Shown piece after piece: positions 11,751 through 24,495 of a stretch of DNA of 64,000 bases. The notes below the pieces were generated by a model, which saw only the letters and a list, made by a program, of their open reading frames with translations, was not told the origin of the DNA and did no database searches. The position numbers and the translations under genes were made by a program. The stretch's first letter is position 1; every line of letters starts with the position of its first letter. This stretch comes from Argentina anserina (taxonomy: Eukaryota; Streptophyta; Magnoliopsida; Rosales; Rosaceae), in NCBI RefSeq assembly GCF_933775445.1, contig NW_026089506.1, positions 142,326-206,325 on the forward strand, written 5' to 3'.

Positions 11751-12890
11751 TTGCAATTTGAGTACCTTTTCAATTCTCGTTTGAGTATCTTTCTAAACGG
11801 CTTTCGATGCGAGTTTCTCTTGAATTTTAGAGTGTTTCCAGTGTGGGGGTGTGTTTCTTTAAAACTGAGTATCTTTCTATCGTTTGAATATGTTTACGAT
11901 TGCAATTTGAGTATCTTTTCAATTCTCGTTTGAGTATCTTTCTGAACGGCTTTCGATGCGAGTTTTTCTTGAATTTGAGAGTGTTTCCAGTGTGGGCGTG
12001 TGTTTTTTTCAAACTGAGTATCTTTCTATCGTTTGAGTATGTTTACTATTGCAATTTGAGTATCTTTTGAATCCTCGTTTCAGTATCTTTCTGAACGGCT
12101 TTCGATGCGAGTTTTTCTTGAATTTGAAAGTGTTTCCAGTGTGGGCGTGTGTTTCTTTCAAACTGAGTATCTTTCTATCGTTTGAGTATGTTTACTATTG
12201 CAATTTGAGTATCTTTTCAATTCTCGTTTGAGTATCTTTCTGTAAGGCTTTCTGATGCGAGTTTCTCTTGAATTTTAGAGTGTTTCCAGTGTGGGCGTGT
12301 GTTTCTTTAAAACTGAGTATCTTTCTATCGTTTGAGTATGTTTACTATTGCAATTTGAGTATCTTATCAATTCTCGTTTGAGTATCTTTCTGTAATCCTT
12401 TCTGATGCGAGTTTCTATTGTATTTGAGAGTGTTTCCAGTGTGGGCGTGTGTTTCTTTCAAACTGAGTATCTTTCTATCGTTTGAGTATGTTTACTATTG
12501 CAATTTGAGTACCTTTTCAATTCTCGTTTGAGTATCTTTCTGAACGGCTTTCGATGCGAGTTTTTCTTGAATTTGAGAGTGTTTCCAGTGTGGGCGTGTG
12601 TTTTTTCCAAACTGAGTATCTTTCTATCGTTTGAGTATGTTTACTATTGCAATTTGAGTATCTTTTCAATTCTCGTTTGAGTATGTTTCTGTATGTCTTT
12701 CTGATGCGAGTTTCTCTTGAATTTGGGAGTGTTTCCAGTGTGGGCGTGTGTTTCTTTAAAACTGAGTATCTTTCTATCGTTTGAGTATGTTTACTATTGC
12801 AATTTGAGTATCTTTTCTATTCTCGTTTGAGTATCTTTCTGTAATCCTTTCTGATGCGAGTTTCTATTGTATTTGAGAGTGTTTCCAGTG
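11751..12890 (+). repeat. Eight-monomer segment, copy 2 of a 3290-bp-offset duplication
   Basis: It is the counterpart of 8461-9600. It has private differences such as ATCTTATCAATTC near 12363 and CTTTAAAACTG near 11860. Confidence 0.82.
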
Positions 12891-15634
12891 TGGGCGTGTG
12901 TTTCTTTCAAACTGAGTATCTTTCTATCGTTTGAGTATGTTTACTATTGCAATTTGAGTACCTTTTCAATTCTCGTTTGAGTATCTTTCTAAACGGCTTT
13001 CGATGCGAGTTTTTCTTAAATTTGAGAGTGTTTCCAGTGTGGGCGTATGTTTCTTTCAAACTGAGTATCTTTCTATCGTTTGAGTATGTTTACTATTGCA
13101 ATTTGAGTACCTTTTCAATTCTCGTTTGAGTATCTTTCTGAACGGCTTTCGATGCGAGTTTTTCTGGAATTTGAAAGTGTTTCCAGTGTGGGCGTGTGTT
13201 TCTTTCAAACTGAGTATCTTTCTATCGTTTGAGTATGTTTACTATTGCAATTTGAGTACCTTTTCAATTCTCGTTTGAGTATCTTTCTGAACGGCTTTCG
13301 ATGCGAGTTTTTCTTGAATTTGAGAGTGTTTCCAGTGTGGGCGTGTGTTTTTTTCAAACTGAGTATCTTTCTATCGTTTGAGTATGTTTACTATTTTAAT
13401 TTGAGTATCTTTTGAATCCTCGTTTGAGTATCTTTCTGAACGGCTTTCGATGCGAGTTTTTCTTGAATTTGAAAGTGTTTCCAGTGTGGGCGTGTGTTTC
13501 TTTCAAACTGAGTATCTTTCTATCGTTTGAGTATGTTTACTATTGCACTTTTAGTATCTTTTCAATTCTCGTTTGAGTATGTTTCTGTAAGGCTTTCTGA
13601 TGCGAGTTTCTCTTGAATTTTAGAGTGTTTCCAGTGTGGTCGTGTGTTTCTTTAAAACTGAGTATTTTTTTATCGTTTGAGTATGTTTACTATTGCAATT
13701 TGAGTATCTTTTCAATTCTCGTTTGAGTATCTTTCTGAACGGCTTTCGATGCGAGTTTCTATTGTATTTGAGAGTGTTTCCAGTGTGGGCGTGTGTTTCT
13801 TTCAAACTGAGTATCTTTCTATCGTTTGAGTATGTTTACTATTGCAATTTGAGTATCTTTTCAATTTTCGTTTGGGTATGTTTCTGTAAGGCTTTCTGAT
13901 GCGAGTTTCTCTTGAATTTTAGAGTGTTTCCAGTGTGGGCGTGTGTTTCTTTCAAACTGAGTATCTTTCTATCGTTTGAGTATGTTTACTATTGCAATTT
14001 GAGTACCTTGTCAATTCTCGTTTGAGTATCTTTCTGAACGGCTTTCGATGCGAGTTTCTATTGTATTTGAGAGTGTTTCCAGTGTGGGCGTGTGTTTCTT
14101 TCAAACTGAGTATTTTTGTATCGTTTGAGTATGTTTACTATTGCAATTTGAGTATCTTTTCAATTTTCGTTTGGGTATGTTTCTGTAAGGCTTTCTGATG
14201 CGAGTTTCTCTTGAATTTTAGAGTGTTTCCAGTGTGGGCGTGTGTTTCTTTCAAACTGAGTATCTTTCTATCGTTTGAGTATGTTTACTATTGCAATTTG
14301 AGTACCTTTTCAATTCTCGTTTGAGTATCTTTCTAAACGGCTTTCGATGCGAGTTTCTCTTGAATTTTAGAGTGTTTCCAGTGTGGGGGTGTGTTTCTTT
14401 CAAACTGAGTATCTTTCTATCGTTTGAATATGTTTACGATTGCAATTTGAGTATCTTTTCAATTCTCGTTTGAGTATCTTTCTGAACGGCTTTCGATGCG
14501 AGTTTTTCTTGAATTTGAGAGTGTTTCCAGTGTGGGCGTGTGTTTTTTTCAAACTGAGTATCTTTCTATCGTTTGAGTATGTTTACTATTGCAATTTGAG
14601 TATCTTTTGAATCCTCGTTTCAGTATCTTTCTGAACGGCTTTCGATGCGAGTTTCTATTGTATTTGAGAGTGTTTCCAGTGTGGGCGTGTGTTTCTTTCA
14701 AACTGAGTATCTTTCTATCGTTTGAGTATGTTTACTATTGCAATTTGAGTATCTTTTCAATTTTCGTTTGGGTATGTTTCTGTAAGGCTTTCTGATGCGA
14801 GTTTCTCTTGAATTTTAGAGTGTTTCCAGTGTGGGCGTGTGTTTCTTTCAAACTGAGTATCTTTCTATCGTTTGAGTATGTTTACTATTGCAATTTGAGT
14901 ACCTTTTCAATTCTCGTTTGAGTATCTTTCTAAACGGCTTTCGATGCGAGTTTCTCTTGAATTTTAGAGTGTTTCCAGTGTGGGGGTGTGTTTCTTTCAA
15001 ACTGAGTATCTTTCTATCGTTTGAATATGTTTACGATTGCAATTTGAGTATCTTTTCAATTCTCGTTTGAGTATCTTTCTGAACGGCTTTCGATGCGAGT
15101 TTTTCTTGAATTTGAGAGTGTTTCCAGTGTGGGCGTGTGTTTTTTTCAAACTGAGTATCTTTCTATCGTTTGAGTATGTTTACTATTGCAATTTGAGTAT
15201 CTTTTGAATCCTCGTTTCAGTATCTTTCTGAACGGCTTTCGATGCGAGTTTTTCTTGAATTTGAAAGTGTTTCCAGTGTGGGCGTGTGTTTCTTTCAAAC
15301 TGAGTATCTTTCTATCGTTTGAGTATGTTTACTATTGCAATTTGAGTATCTTTTCAATTCTCGTTTGAGTATGTTTCTGTAAGGCTTTCTGATGCGAGTT
15401 TCTCTTGAATTTTAGAGTGTTTCCAGTGTGGGCGTGTGTTTCTTTAAAACTGAGTATCTTTCTATCGTTTGAGTATGTTTACTATTGCAATTTGAGTATC
15501 TTTTCAATTCTCGTTTGAGTATCTTTCTGTAATCCTTTCTGATGCGAGTTTCTATTGTATTTGAGAGTGTTTCCAGTGTGGGCGTCTGTTTCTTTCAAAC
15601 TGAGTATCTTTCTATCGTTTGAGTATGTTTACTA

Positions 15635-16531
15635 TTGCAATTTGAGTACCTTTTCAATTCTCGTTTGAGTATCTTTCTGAGTGGCTTTCGATGCGAGTTT
15701 TTCTTGAATTTGAGAGTGTTTCCAGTGTGGGCGTGTGTTTTTTCCAAACTGAGTATCTTTCTATCGTTTGAGTATGTTTACTATTGCAATTTGAGTATCT
15801 TTTCAATTCTCGTTTGAGTATGTTTCTGTATGGCTTTCTGATGCGAGTTTCTCTTGAATTTGAGAGTGTTTCCAGTGTGGGCGTGTGTTTCTTTAAAACT
15901 GAGTATCTTTCTATCGTTTGAGTATGTTTACTATTGCAATTTGAGTATCTTTTCTATTCTCGTTTGAGTATCTTTCTGTAATCCTTTCTGATGCGAGTTT
16001 CTATTGTATTTGAGAGTGTTTCCTGTGTGGGCGTGTGTTTCTTTCAAACTGAGTATCTTTCTATCGTTTGAGTATGTTTACTATTGCAATTTGAGTACCT
16101 TTTCAATTCTCGTTTGAGTATCTTTCTAAACGGCTTTCGATGCGAGTTTTTCTTAAATTTGAGAGTGTTTCCAGTGTGGGCGTATGTTTCTTTCAAACTG
16201 AGTATCTTTCTATCGTTTGAGTATGTTTACTATTGCAATTGGAGTACCTTTTCAATTCTCTTTTGAGTATCTTTCTGAACGGCTTTCGATGCGAGTTTTT
16301 CTTGAATTTGAGAGTGTTTCCAGTGTGGGCGTGTGTTTTTTTCAAACTGAGTATCTTTCTATCGTTTGAGTATGTTTACTATTGCAATTTGAGTATCTTT
16401 TCAATTCTCGTTTGAGTATGTTTCTGTATGGCTTTCTGATGCGAGTTTCTCTTGAATTGGAGAGTGTTTCCAGTGTGGGCGTGTGTTTCTTTAAAACTGA
16501 GTATCTTTCTATCGTTTGAGTATGTTTACTA
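15635..16531 (+). repeat. Six-monomer module, copy 3 (897 bp)
   Basis: It has the same ordered markers at an offset of 5828 bp from copy 2 and 10312 bp from copy 1. It shares CTGAGTGGC with copy 2 and has a private GTTTCCTGTG near 16020. The similarity to copy 1 continues for about two more units beyond the module. Confidence 0.85.
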
Positions 16532-18474
16532 TTGCAATTTGAGTATCTTTTCAATTCTCGTTTGAGTATCTTTCTGAACGGCTTTCGATGCGAGTTTTTC
16601 TTGAATTTGAGAGTGTTTCCAGTGTGGGCGTGTGTTTTTTTCAAACTGAATATCTTTCTATCGTTTGAGTATGTTTACTATTGCAATTTGAGTATCTTTT
16701 CAATTCTCGTTTGAGTATCTTTCTGTAATCCTTTCTGATGTGAGTTTCTATTGTATTTGAGAGTGTTTCCAGTGTGGGCGTGTGTTTCTTTCAAACTGAG
16801 TATCTTTCTATCGTTTGAGTATGTTTACTATTGCAATTTGAGTACCTTTTCAATTCTCGTTTGAGTATCTTTCTGAACGGCTTTCGATGCGAGTTTTTCT
16901 TGAATTTGAGAGTGTTTCCAGTGTGGGCGTGTGTTTCTTTCAAACTGAGTATCTTTCTATCGTTTGAGTATGTTTACTATTGCAATTTGAGTATCTTTTC
17001 AATTTTCGTTTGGGTATGTTTCTGTAAGGCTTTCTGATGCGAGTTTCTCTTGAATTTTAGAGTGTTTCCAGTGTGGGCGTGTGTTTCTTTCAAACTGAGT
17101 ATCTTTCTATCGTTTGAGTATGTTTACTATTGCAATTTGAGTATCTTTTCAATTTTCGTTTGGGTATGTTTCTGTAAGGCTTTCTGATGCGAGTTTCTCT
17201 TGAATTTTAGAGTGTTTCCAGTGTGGGCGTGTGTTTCTTTCAAACTGAGTATCTTTCTATCGTTTGAGTATGTTTACTATTGCAATTTGAGTACCTTTTC
17301 AATTCTCGTTTGAGTATCTTTCTAAACGGCTTTCGATGCGAGTTTCTCTTGAATTTTAGAGTGTTTCCAGTGTGGTCGTGTGTTTCTTTAAAACTGAGTA
17401 TCTTTCTATCGTTTGAGTATGTTTACTATTGCAATTTGAGTATCTTTTGAATCCTCGTTTGAGTATCTTTCTGAACGGCTTTCGATGCGAGTTTTTCTTG
17501 AATTTGAGAGTGTTTCCAGTGTGGGCGTGTGTTTCTTTAAAACTGAGTATCTTTTTATCGTTTGAGTATGTTTACTATTGCAATTTGAGTATCTTTTCAA
17601 TTCTCGTTTGAGTATGTTTCTGTAAGGCTTTCTGATGCGAGTTTCTCTTGAATTTGAGAGTGTTTCCAGTGTGGGCGTGTGTTTCTTTCAAACTGAGTAT
17701 CTTTCTATCATTTGAGTATGTTTACAATTGCAATTTGAGTATCTTTTCAATTGTCGTTTGAGTATCTTTCTGAACGGCTTTCGATGCGAGTTTTTCTTGA
17801 ATTTGAGAGTGTTTCCAGTGTGGGCGTGTGTTTCTTTCAAACTGAGTATCTTTCTATCGTTTGAGTATGTTTACTATTGCAATTTGAGTATCTTTTCAAT
17901 TCTGGTTTGAGTATCTTTCTGAACGGCTTTCGATGCGAGTTTCTCTTGAATTTTAGAGTGTTTCCAGTGTGGGGGTGTGTTTCTTTCAAACTGAGTATCT
18001 TTCTATCGTTTGAATATGTTTACGATTGCAATTTGAGTATCTTTTCAATTCTCGTTTGAGTATCATTCTGAACGGCTTTCGATGCGAGTTTTTCTTGAAT
18101 TTGAGAGTGTTTCCAGTGTGGGCGTGTGTTTCTTTCAAACTGAGTATCTTTCTATCGTTTGAGTATGTTTACTATTGCAATTTGAGTATCTTTTCAATTC
18201 TCGTTTGAGTATGTTTCTGTATGGCTTTCTGATGCGAGTTTCTCTTGAATTTGAGAGTGTTTCCAGTGTGGGCGTGTGTTTCTTTAAAACTGAGTATCTT
18301 TCTATCGTTTGAGTATGTTTACTATTGCAATTTGAGTATCTTTTCAATTCTCGTTTGAGTATCTTTCTGTAATCCTTTCTGATGCGAGTTTCTATTGTAT
18401 TTGGGAGTGTTTCCAGTGTGGGCGTGTGTTTCCTTCAAACTGAGTATCTTTCTATCGTTTGAGTATGTTTACTA

Positions 18475-21400
18475 TTGCAATTTGAGTACCTTTTCAATTC
18501 TCGTTTGAGTATCTTTCTGAACGGCTTTCGATGCGAGTTTTTCTTGAATTTGAGAGTGTTTCCAGTGTGGGCGTGTGTTTTTTTCAAACTGAGTATCTTT
18601 CTATCGTTTGAGTATGTTTACTATTGCAATTTGAGTACCTTTTCAATTCTCGTTTGAGTATCTTTCTGAACGGCTTTCGATGCGAGTTTTTCTTGAATTT
18701 GAGAGTGTTTCCAGTGTGGGCGTGTGTTTTTTTCAAATTGAGTATCTTTCTATCGTTTGAGTATGTTTACTATTGCAATTTGAGTATCTTTTCAATTCTC
18801 ATTTAAGTATGTTTCTGTATGGCTTTCTGATGCGAGTTTCTCTTGAATTTGAGAGTGTTTCCAGTGTGGGCGTGTGTTTCTTTAAAACTGATTATCTTTC
18901 TATCGTTTGAGTATGTTTACTTTGCAATTTGAGTATGTTTTCAATTCTCGTTTGAGTATCTTTCTGTAATCCTTTCTGATGCGAGTTTCTATTGTATTTG
19001 AGAGTGTTTCCAGTGTGGGCGTGTGTTTCTTTCAAACTGAGTATCTTTCTATCGTTTGAGTATGTTTACTATTGCAATTTGAGTATCTTTTCAATTCTCG
19101 TTTGAGTATGTTTCTGTAAGTCTTTCTGATGCGAGTTTCTCTTGAATTTGAGAGTGTTTCCAGTGTGGGCGTGTGTTTCTTTAAAACTGAGTATCTTTCT
19201 ATCGTTTGAGTATGTTTACTATTGCAATTTGAGTATCTTTTGAATCCTCGTTTGAGTATCTTTCTGAACGGCTTTCGATGCGAGTTTTTCTTGAATTTGA
19301 GAGTGTTTCCAGTGTGGGCGTGTGTTTCTTTCAAACTGAGTAACTTTCTATCGTTTGAGTATGTTTACTATTGCACTTTTAGTATCTTTTCAATTCTCGT
19401 TTGAGTATGTTTCTGTAAGGCTTTATGATGCGAGTTTCTATTGAATTTTAGAGTGTTTCCAGTGTGGGCGTGTGTTTCTTTAAAACTGAGTATCTTTCTA
19501 TCGTTTGAGTATGTTTACTATTGCAATTTGAGTATCTTTTCAATTCTCGTTTGAGTATGTTTCTGTAAGGCTTTCTGATGCGAGTTTCTATTGTATTTGA
19601 GAGTGTTTCCAGTGTGGGCGTGTGTTTTTTTCAAACTGAGTATCTTTCTATCGTTTGAGTATGTTTACTATTGCAATTTGAGTATCTTTTGAATCCTCGT
19701 TTGAGTATCTTTCTGAACGGCTTTCGATGCGAGTTTTTCTTGAATTTGAAAGTGTTTCCAGTGTGGGCGTGTGTTTCTTTCAAACTGAGTATCTTTCTAT
19801 CGTTTGAGTATGTTTACTATTGCAATTTGAGTACCTTTTCAATTCTCGTTTGAGTATCTTTCTGAACGGCTTTCGATGCGAGTTTTTCTTGAATTTGAGA
19901 GTGTTTCCAGTGTGGGCGTGTGTTTTTTTCAAATTGAGTATCTTTCTATCGTTTGAGTATGTTTACTATTGCAATTTGAGTATCTTTTCAATTCTCATTT
20001 AAGTATGTTTCTGTATGGCTTTCTGATGCGAGTTTCTCTTGAATTTGAGAGTGTTTCCAGTGTGGGCGTGTGTTTCTTTAAAACTGATTATCTTTCTATC
20101 GTTTGAGTATGTTTACTTTGCAATTTGAGTATGTTTTCAATTCTCGTTTGAGTATCTTTCTGTAATCCTTTCTGATGCGAGTTTCTATTGTATTTGAGAG
20201 TGTTTCCAGTGTGGGCGTGTGTTTCTTTCAAACTGAGTATCTTTCTATCGTTTGAGTATGTTTACTATTGCAATTTGAGTATCTTTTCAATTCTCGTTTG
20301 AGTATGTTTCTGTAAGTCTTTCTGATGCGAGTTTCTCTTGAATTTGAGAGTGTTTCCAGTGTGGTCGTGTGTTTCTTTAAAACTGAGTATCTTTCTATCG
20401 TTTGAGTATGTTTACTATTGCAATTTGAGTATCTTTTGAATCCTCGTTTGAGTATCTTTCTGAACGGCTTTCGATGCGAGTTTTTCTTGAATTTGAGAGT
20501 GTTTCCAGTGTGGGCGTGTGTTTCTTTCAAACTGAGTAACTTTCTATCGTTTGAGTATGTTTACTATTGCACTTTTAGTATCTTTTCAATACTCGTTTGA
20601 GTATGTTTCTGTAAGGCTTTCTGATGCGAGTTTCTCTTGAATTTTAGAGTGTTTCCAGTGTGGGCGTGTGTTTCTTTAAAACTGAGTATCTTTCTATCGT
20701 TTGAGTATGTTTACTATTGCAATTTGAGTATCTTTTCAATTCTCGTTTGAGTATCTTTCTGTAATCCTTTCTGATGCGAGTTTCTATTGTATTTGGGAGT
20801 GTTTCCAGTGTGGGCGTGTGTTTCCTTCAAACTGAGTATCTTTCTATCGTTTGAGTATGTTTACTATTGCAATTTGAGTACCTTTTCAATTCTCGTTTGA
20901 GTATCTTTCTGAACGGCTTTCGATGCGAGTTTTTCTTGAATTTGAGAGTGTTTCCAGTGTGGGCGTGTGTTTTTTTCAAACTGAGTATCTTTCTATCGTT
21001 TGAGTATGTTTACTATTGCAATTTGAGTACCTTTTCAATTCTCGTTTGAGTATCTTTCTGAACGGCTTTCGATGCGAGTTTTTCTTGAATTTGAGAGTGT
21101 TTCCAGTGTGGGCGTGTGTTTTTTTCAAATTGAGTATCTTTCTATCGTTTGAGTATGTTTACTATTGCAATTTGAGTATCTTTTCAATTCTCATTTAAGT
21201 ATGTTTCTGTATGGCTTTCTGATGCGAGTTTCTCTTGAATTTGAGAGTGTTTCCAGTGTGGGCGTGTGTTTCTTTAAAACTGATTATCTTTCTATCGTTT
21301 GAGTATGTTTACTTTGCAATTTGAGTATGTTTTCAATTCTCGTTTGAGTATCTTTCTGTAATCCTTTCTGATGCGAGTTTCTATTGTATTTGAGAGTGTT

Positions 21401-23258
21401 TCCAGTGTGGGCGTGTGTTTCTTTCAAACTGAGTATCTTTCTATCGTTTGAGTATGTTTACTATTGCAATTTGAGTATCTTTTCAATTCTCGTTTGAGTA
21501 TGTTTCTGTAAGTCTTTCTGATGCGAGTTTCTCTTGAATTTGAGAGTGTTTCCAGTGTGGTCGTGTGTTTCTTTAAAACTGAGTATCTTTCTATCGTTTG
21601 AGTATGTTTACTATTGCAATTTGAGTATCTTTTGAATCCTCGTTTGAGTATCTTTCTGAACGGCTTTCGATGCGAGTTTTTCTTGAATTTGAGAGTGTTT
21701 CCAGTGTGGGCGTGTGTTTCTTTCAAACTGAGTATCTTTCTATCGTTTGAGTATGTTTACTATTGCACTTTTAGTATCTTTTCAATTCTCGTTTGAGTAT
21801 GTTTCTGTAAGGCTTTATGATGCGAGTTTCTATTGAATTTTAGAGTGTTTCCAGTGTGGGCGTGTGTTTCTTTAAAACTGAGTATCTTTCTATCGTTTGA
21901 GTATGTTTACTATTGCAATTTGAGTATCTTTTCAATTCTCGTTTGAGTATGTTTCTGTAAGGCTTTCTGATGCGAGTTTCTATTGTATTTGAGAGTGTTT
22001 CCAGTGTGGGCGTGTGTTTTTTTCAAACTGAGTATCTTTCTATCGTTTGAGTATGTTTACTATTGCAATTTGAGTATCTTTTGAATCCTCGTTTGAGTAT
22101 CTTTCTGAACGGCTTTCGATGCGAGTTTTTCTTGAATTTGAAAGTGTTTCCAGTGTGGGCGTGTGTTTCTTTCAAACTGAGTATCTTTCTATCGTTTGAG
22201 TATGTTTACTATTGCAATTTGAGTACCTTTTCAATTCTCGTTTGAGTATCTTTCTGAACGGCTTTCGATGCGAGTTTTTCTTGAATTTGAGAGTGTTTCC
22301 AGTGTGGGCGTGTGTTTTTTTCAAATTGAGTATCTTTCTATCGTTTGAGTATGTTTACTATTGCAATTTGAGTATCTTTTCAATTCTCATTTAAGTATGT
22401 TTCTGTATGGCTTTCTGATGCGAGTTTCTCTTGAATTTGAGAGTGTTTCCAGTGTGGGCGTGTGTTTCTTTAAAACTGATTATCTTTCTATCGTTTGAGT
22501 ATGTTTACTTTGCAATTTGAGTATGTTTTCAATTCTCGTTTGAGTATCTTTCTGTAATCCTTTCTGATGCGAGTTTCTATTGTATTTGAGAGTGTTTCCA
22601 GTGTGGGCGTGTGTTTCTTTCAAACTGAGTATCTTTCTATCGTTTGAGTATGTTTACTATTGCAATTTGAGTATCTTTTCAATTCTCGTTTGAGTATGTT
22701 TCTGTAAGTCTTTCTGATGCGAGTTTCTCTTGAATTTGAGAGTGTTTCCAGTGTGGGCGTGTGTTTCTTTAAAACTGAGTATCTTTCTATCGTTTGAGTA
22801 TGTTTACTATTGCAATTTGAGTATCTTTTGAATCCTCGTTTGAGTATCTTTCTGAACGGGTTTCGATGCGAGTTTTTCTTGAATTTGAGAGTGTTTCCAG
22901 TGTGGGCGTGTGTTTCTTTCAAACTGAGTATCTTTATATCGTTTGAGTATGTTTACTATTGCACTTTTAGTATCTTTTCAATTCTCGTTTGAGTATGTTT
23001 CTGTAAGGCTTTCTGATGCGAGTTTCTCTTGAATTTTAGAGTGTTTCCAGTGTGGGCGTGTGTTTCTTTAAAACTGAGTATCTTTCTATCGTTTGAGTAT
23101 GTTTACTATTGCAATTTGAGTATCTTTTCAATTCTCGTTTGAGTATGTTTCTGTAAGGCTTTCTGATGCGAGTTTCTATTGTATTTGAGAGTGTTTCCAG
23201 TGTGGGCGTGTGTTTTTTTCAAACTGAGTATCTTTCTATCGTTTGAGTATGTTTACTA
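18475..23258 (+). repeat. 8-mer HOR array (4 x 1196 bp) with 16-mer (2392 bp) alternation
   Basis: Four consecutive copies start at 18475, 19671, 20867 and 22063, each exactly 1196 bp. Shared rare markers in fixed slots include CTCATTTAAGTATG, the one-base-short TTTACTTTGCAATTTG, GTAAGTCTTTCTG, GAATCCTCG and TTGCACTTTTAG. On top of this, odd and even copies alternate. Slot 1 is AATTCTCG in copies 1 and 3 and GAATCCTCG in copies 2 and 4. GGCTTTATGATG occurs in copies 1 and 3 only (about 19421 and 21813, 2392 apart). ATTTGGGAGTG precedes copies 1 and 3 only. The deeper unit is therefore 2392 bp. GAGTAACTTTC joins copies 1 and 2 against 3 and 4, so exchange continued after the 16-mer formed. Confidence 0.9.
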
Positions 23259-23914
23259 TTGCAATTTGAGTATCTTTTGAATCCTCGTTTGAGTATCTTT
23301 CTGAACGGCTTTCGATGCGAGTTTTTCTTGAATTTGAAAGTGTTTCCAGTGTGGGCGTGTGTTTCTTTCAAACTGAGTATCTTTCTATCGTTTGAGTATG
23401 TTTACTATTGCAATTTGAGTATCTTTTCAATTCTCGTTTGAGTATGTTTCTGTAAGGCTTTCTGATGCGAGTTTCTCTTGAATTTTAGAGTGTTTCCAGT
23501 GTGGGCGTGTGTTTCTTTCAAACTGAGTATCTTTCTATCGTTTGAGTATGTTTACTATTGCACTTTGAGTATCTTTTCAATTCTCGTTTGAGTATGTTTT
23601 TGTAAGGCTTTCTGATGCGAGTTTCTCTTGAATTTGAGAGTGTTTCCAGTGTGGGCGTGTGTTTCTTTCAAACTGAGTATCTTTCTATCGTTTGAGTATG
23701 TTTACTATTGCAATTTGAGTATCTTTTCAATTCTCGTTTGAGTATCTTTCTGTAATCCTTTCTGATGCGAGTTTCTATTGTATTTGAGAGTGTTTCCAGT
23801 GTGGGCGTGTGTTTCTTTCAAACTGAGTATCTTTCTATCGTTTGAGTATGTTTACTATTGCACTTTGAGTATCTTTTCAATTCTCGTTTGAGTATCTTTC
23901 TGTAATCTTTTCTG

Positions 23915-24047
23915 ATGCGAGTTTCTATTGTATTTGAGAGTGTTTCCAGTGTGGGCGTGTGTTTCTTTCTTTCGTTTGAGTATGTTTACCATTGCAATTT
24001 GAGTATCTTTTCAATCCTCGTTTGAGTATCTTTCTGAACGGCTTTCG
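23915..24047 (+). repeat. 133-bp monomer with 16-bp internal deletion (copy 1)
   Basis: The unit has a class B head and the junction TTTCTTTCTTTCGTTTGAG, where a normal unit has CTTTCAAACTGAG followed by the next core. The landmark-to-landmark distance is 133 instead of 149. The lost segment removes one of the seven GAGTATCTTT cores and the left arm of the TCAAAC/GTTTGA pair. The direct-repeat TTTCTT sequence on either side suggests slippage or microhomology-mediated loss. Confidence 0.88.
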
Positions 24048-24196
24048 ATGCGAGTTTTTCTTGAATTTGAGAGTGTTTCCTGTGTGGGCGTGTGTTTCTT
24101 TTAAACTGAGTATCTTTCTTTCGTTTGAGTATGTTTACCATTGCAATTTGAGTATCTTTTCAATCCTCGTTTGAGTATCTTTCTGAACGACTTTCG
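24048..24196 (+). repeat. Full-length putative progenitor of the 16-bp-deletion monomer
   Basis: This 149-bp unit carries CTTTTAAACTGAG, CTTTCTTTCG and TTTACCATTGC, plus GTTTCCTGTGTGG. Removing the 16 bases TTAAACTGAGTATCTT from it gives exactly the GTGTTTCTTTCTTTCG junction of the 133-bp monomers, which also all carry TTTACCATTGC. The same full-length allele recurs at 26137-26285, 28794-28942 and 32660-32809. It lies directly after a 133-bp unit here. The ancestor-descendant reading is inference from these shared markers. Confidence 0.75.
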
Positions 24197-24495
24197 ATGC
24201 GAGTTTTTCTTGAATTTGAGAGTGTTTCTAGTGTGGGCGTGTGTTTCTTTCAAACTGAGTATCTTTCTATCGTTTGAGTATGTTTACTATTGCAATTTGA
24301 GTATCTTTTCAATTCTCGTTTGAGTATCTTTCTGAACGGCTTTCGATGCGAGTTTTTCTTGAATTTGAGAGTGTTTCCAGTGTGGGCGTGTGTTTCTTTC
24401 AAACTGAGTATCTTTCTATCGTTGGAGTATGTTTACTATTGCACTTTGAGTATCCTTTCAATTCTCGATTGAGTATCTTTCTGTAAGGCTTTCTG

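Larger units (their letters stand above)
8908..18474 (+). repeat. Mosaic satellite block with long-range duplications
   Basis: This stretch is satellite only. It is built of rearranged modules: the six-unit module (9807, 15635), the eight-unit segment at 11751, a segment of about 640 bp shared between about 11480-12115 and 14020-14655 (offset 2540, marked by TATTTTTGTATCG), and a four-unit tandem step of 597 bp near 14125-15252. Three 150-bp units in a row at 10514-10966 create the longest minus-strand open frame of the window (150 codons), which is a phase effect. Recombinant tail/head units are common at 11508, 13748, 14048 and 14645. Confidence 0.82.
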
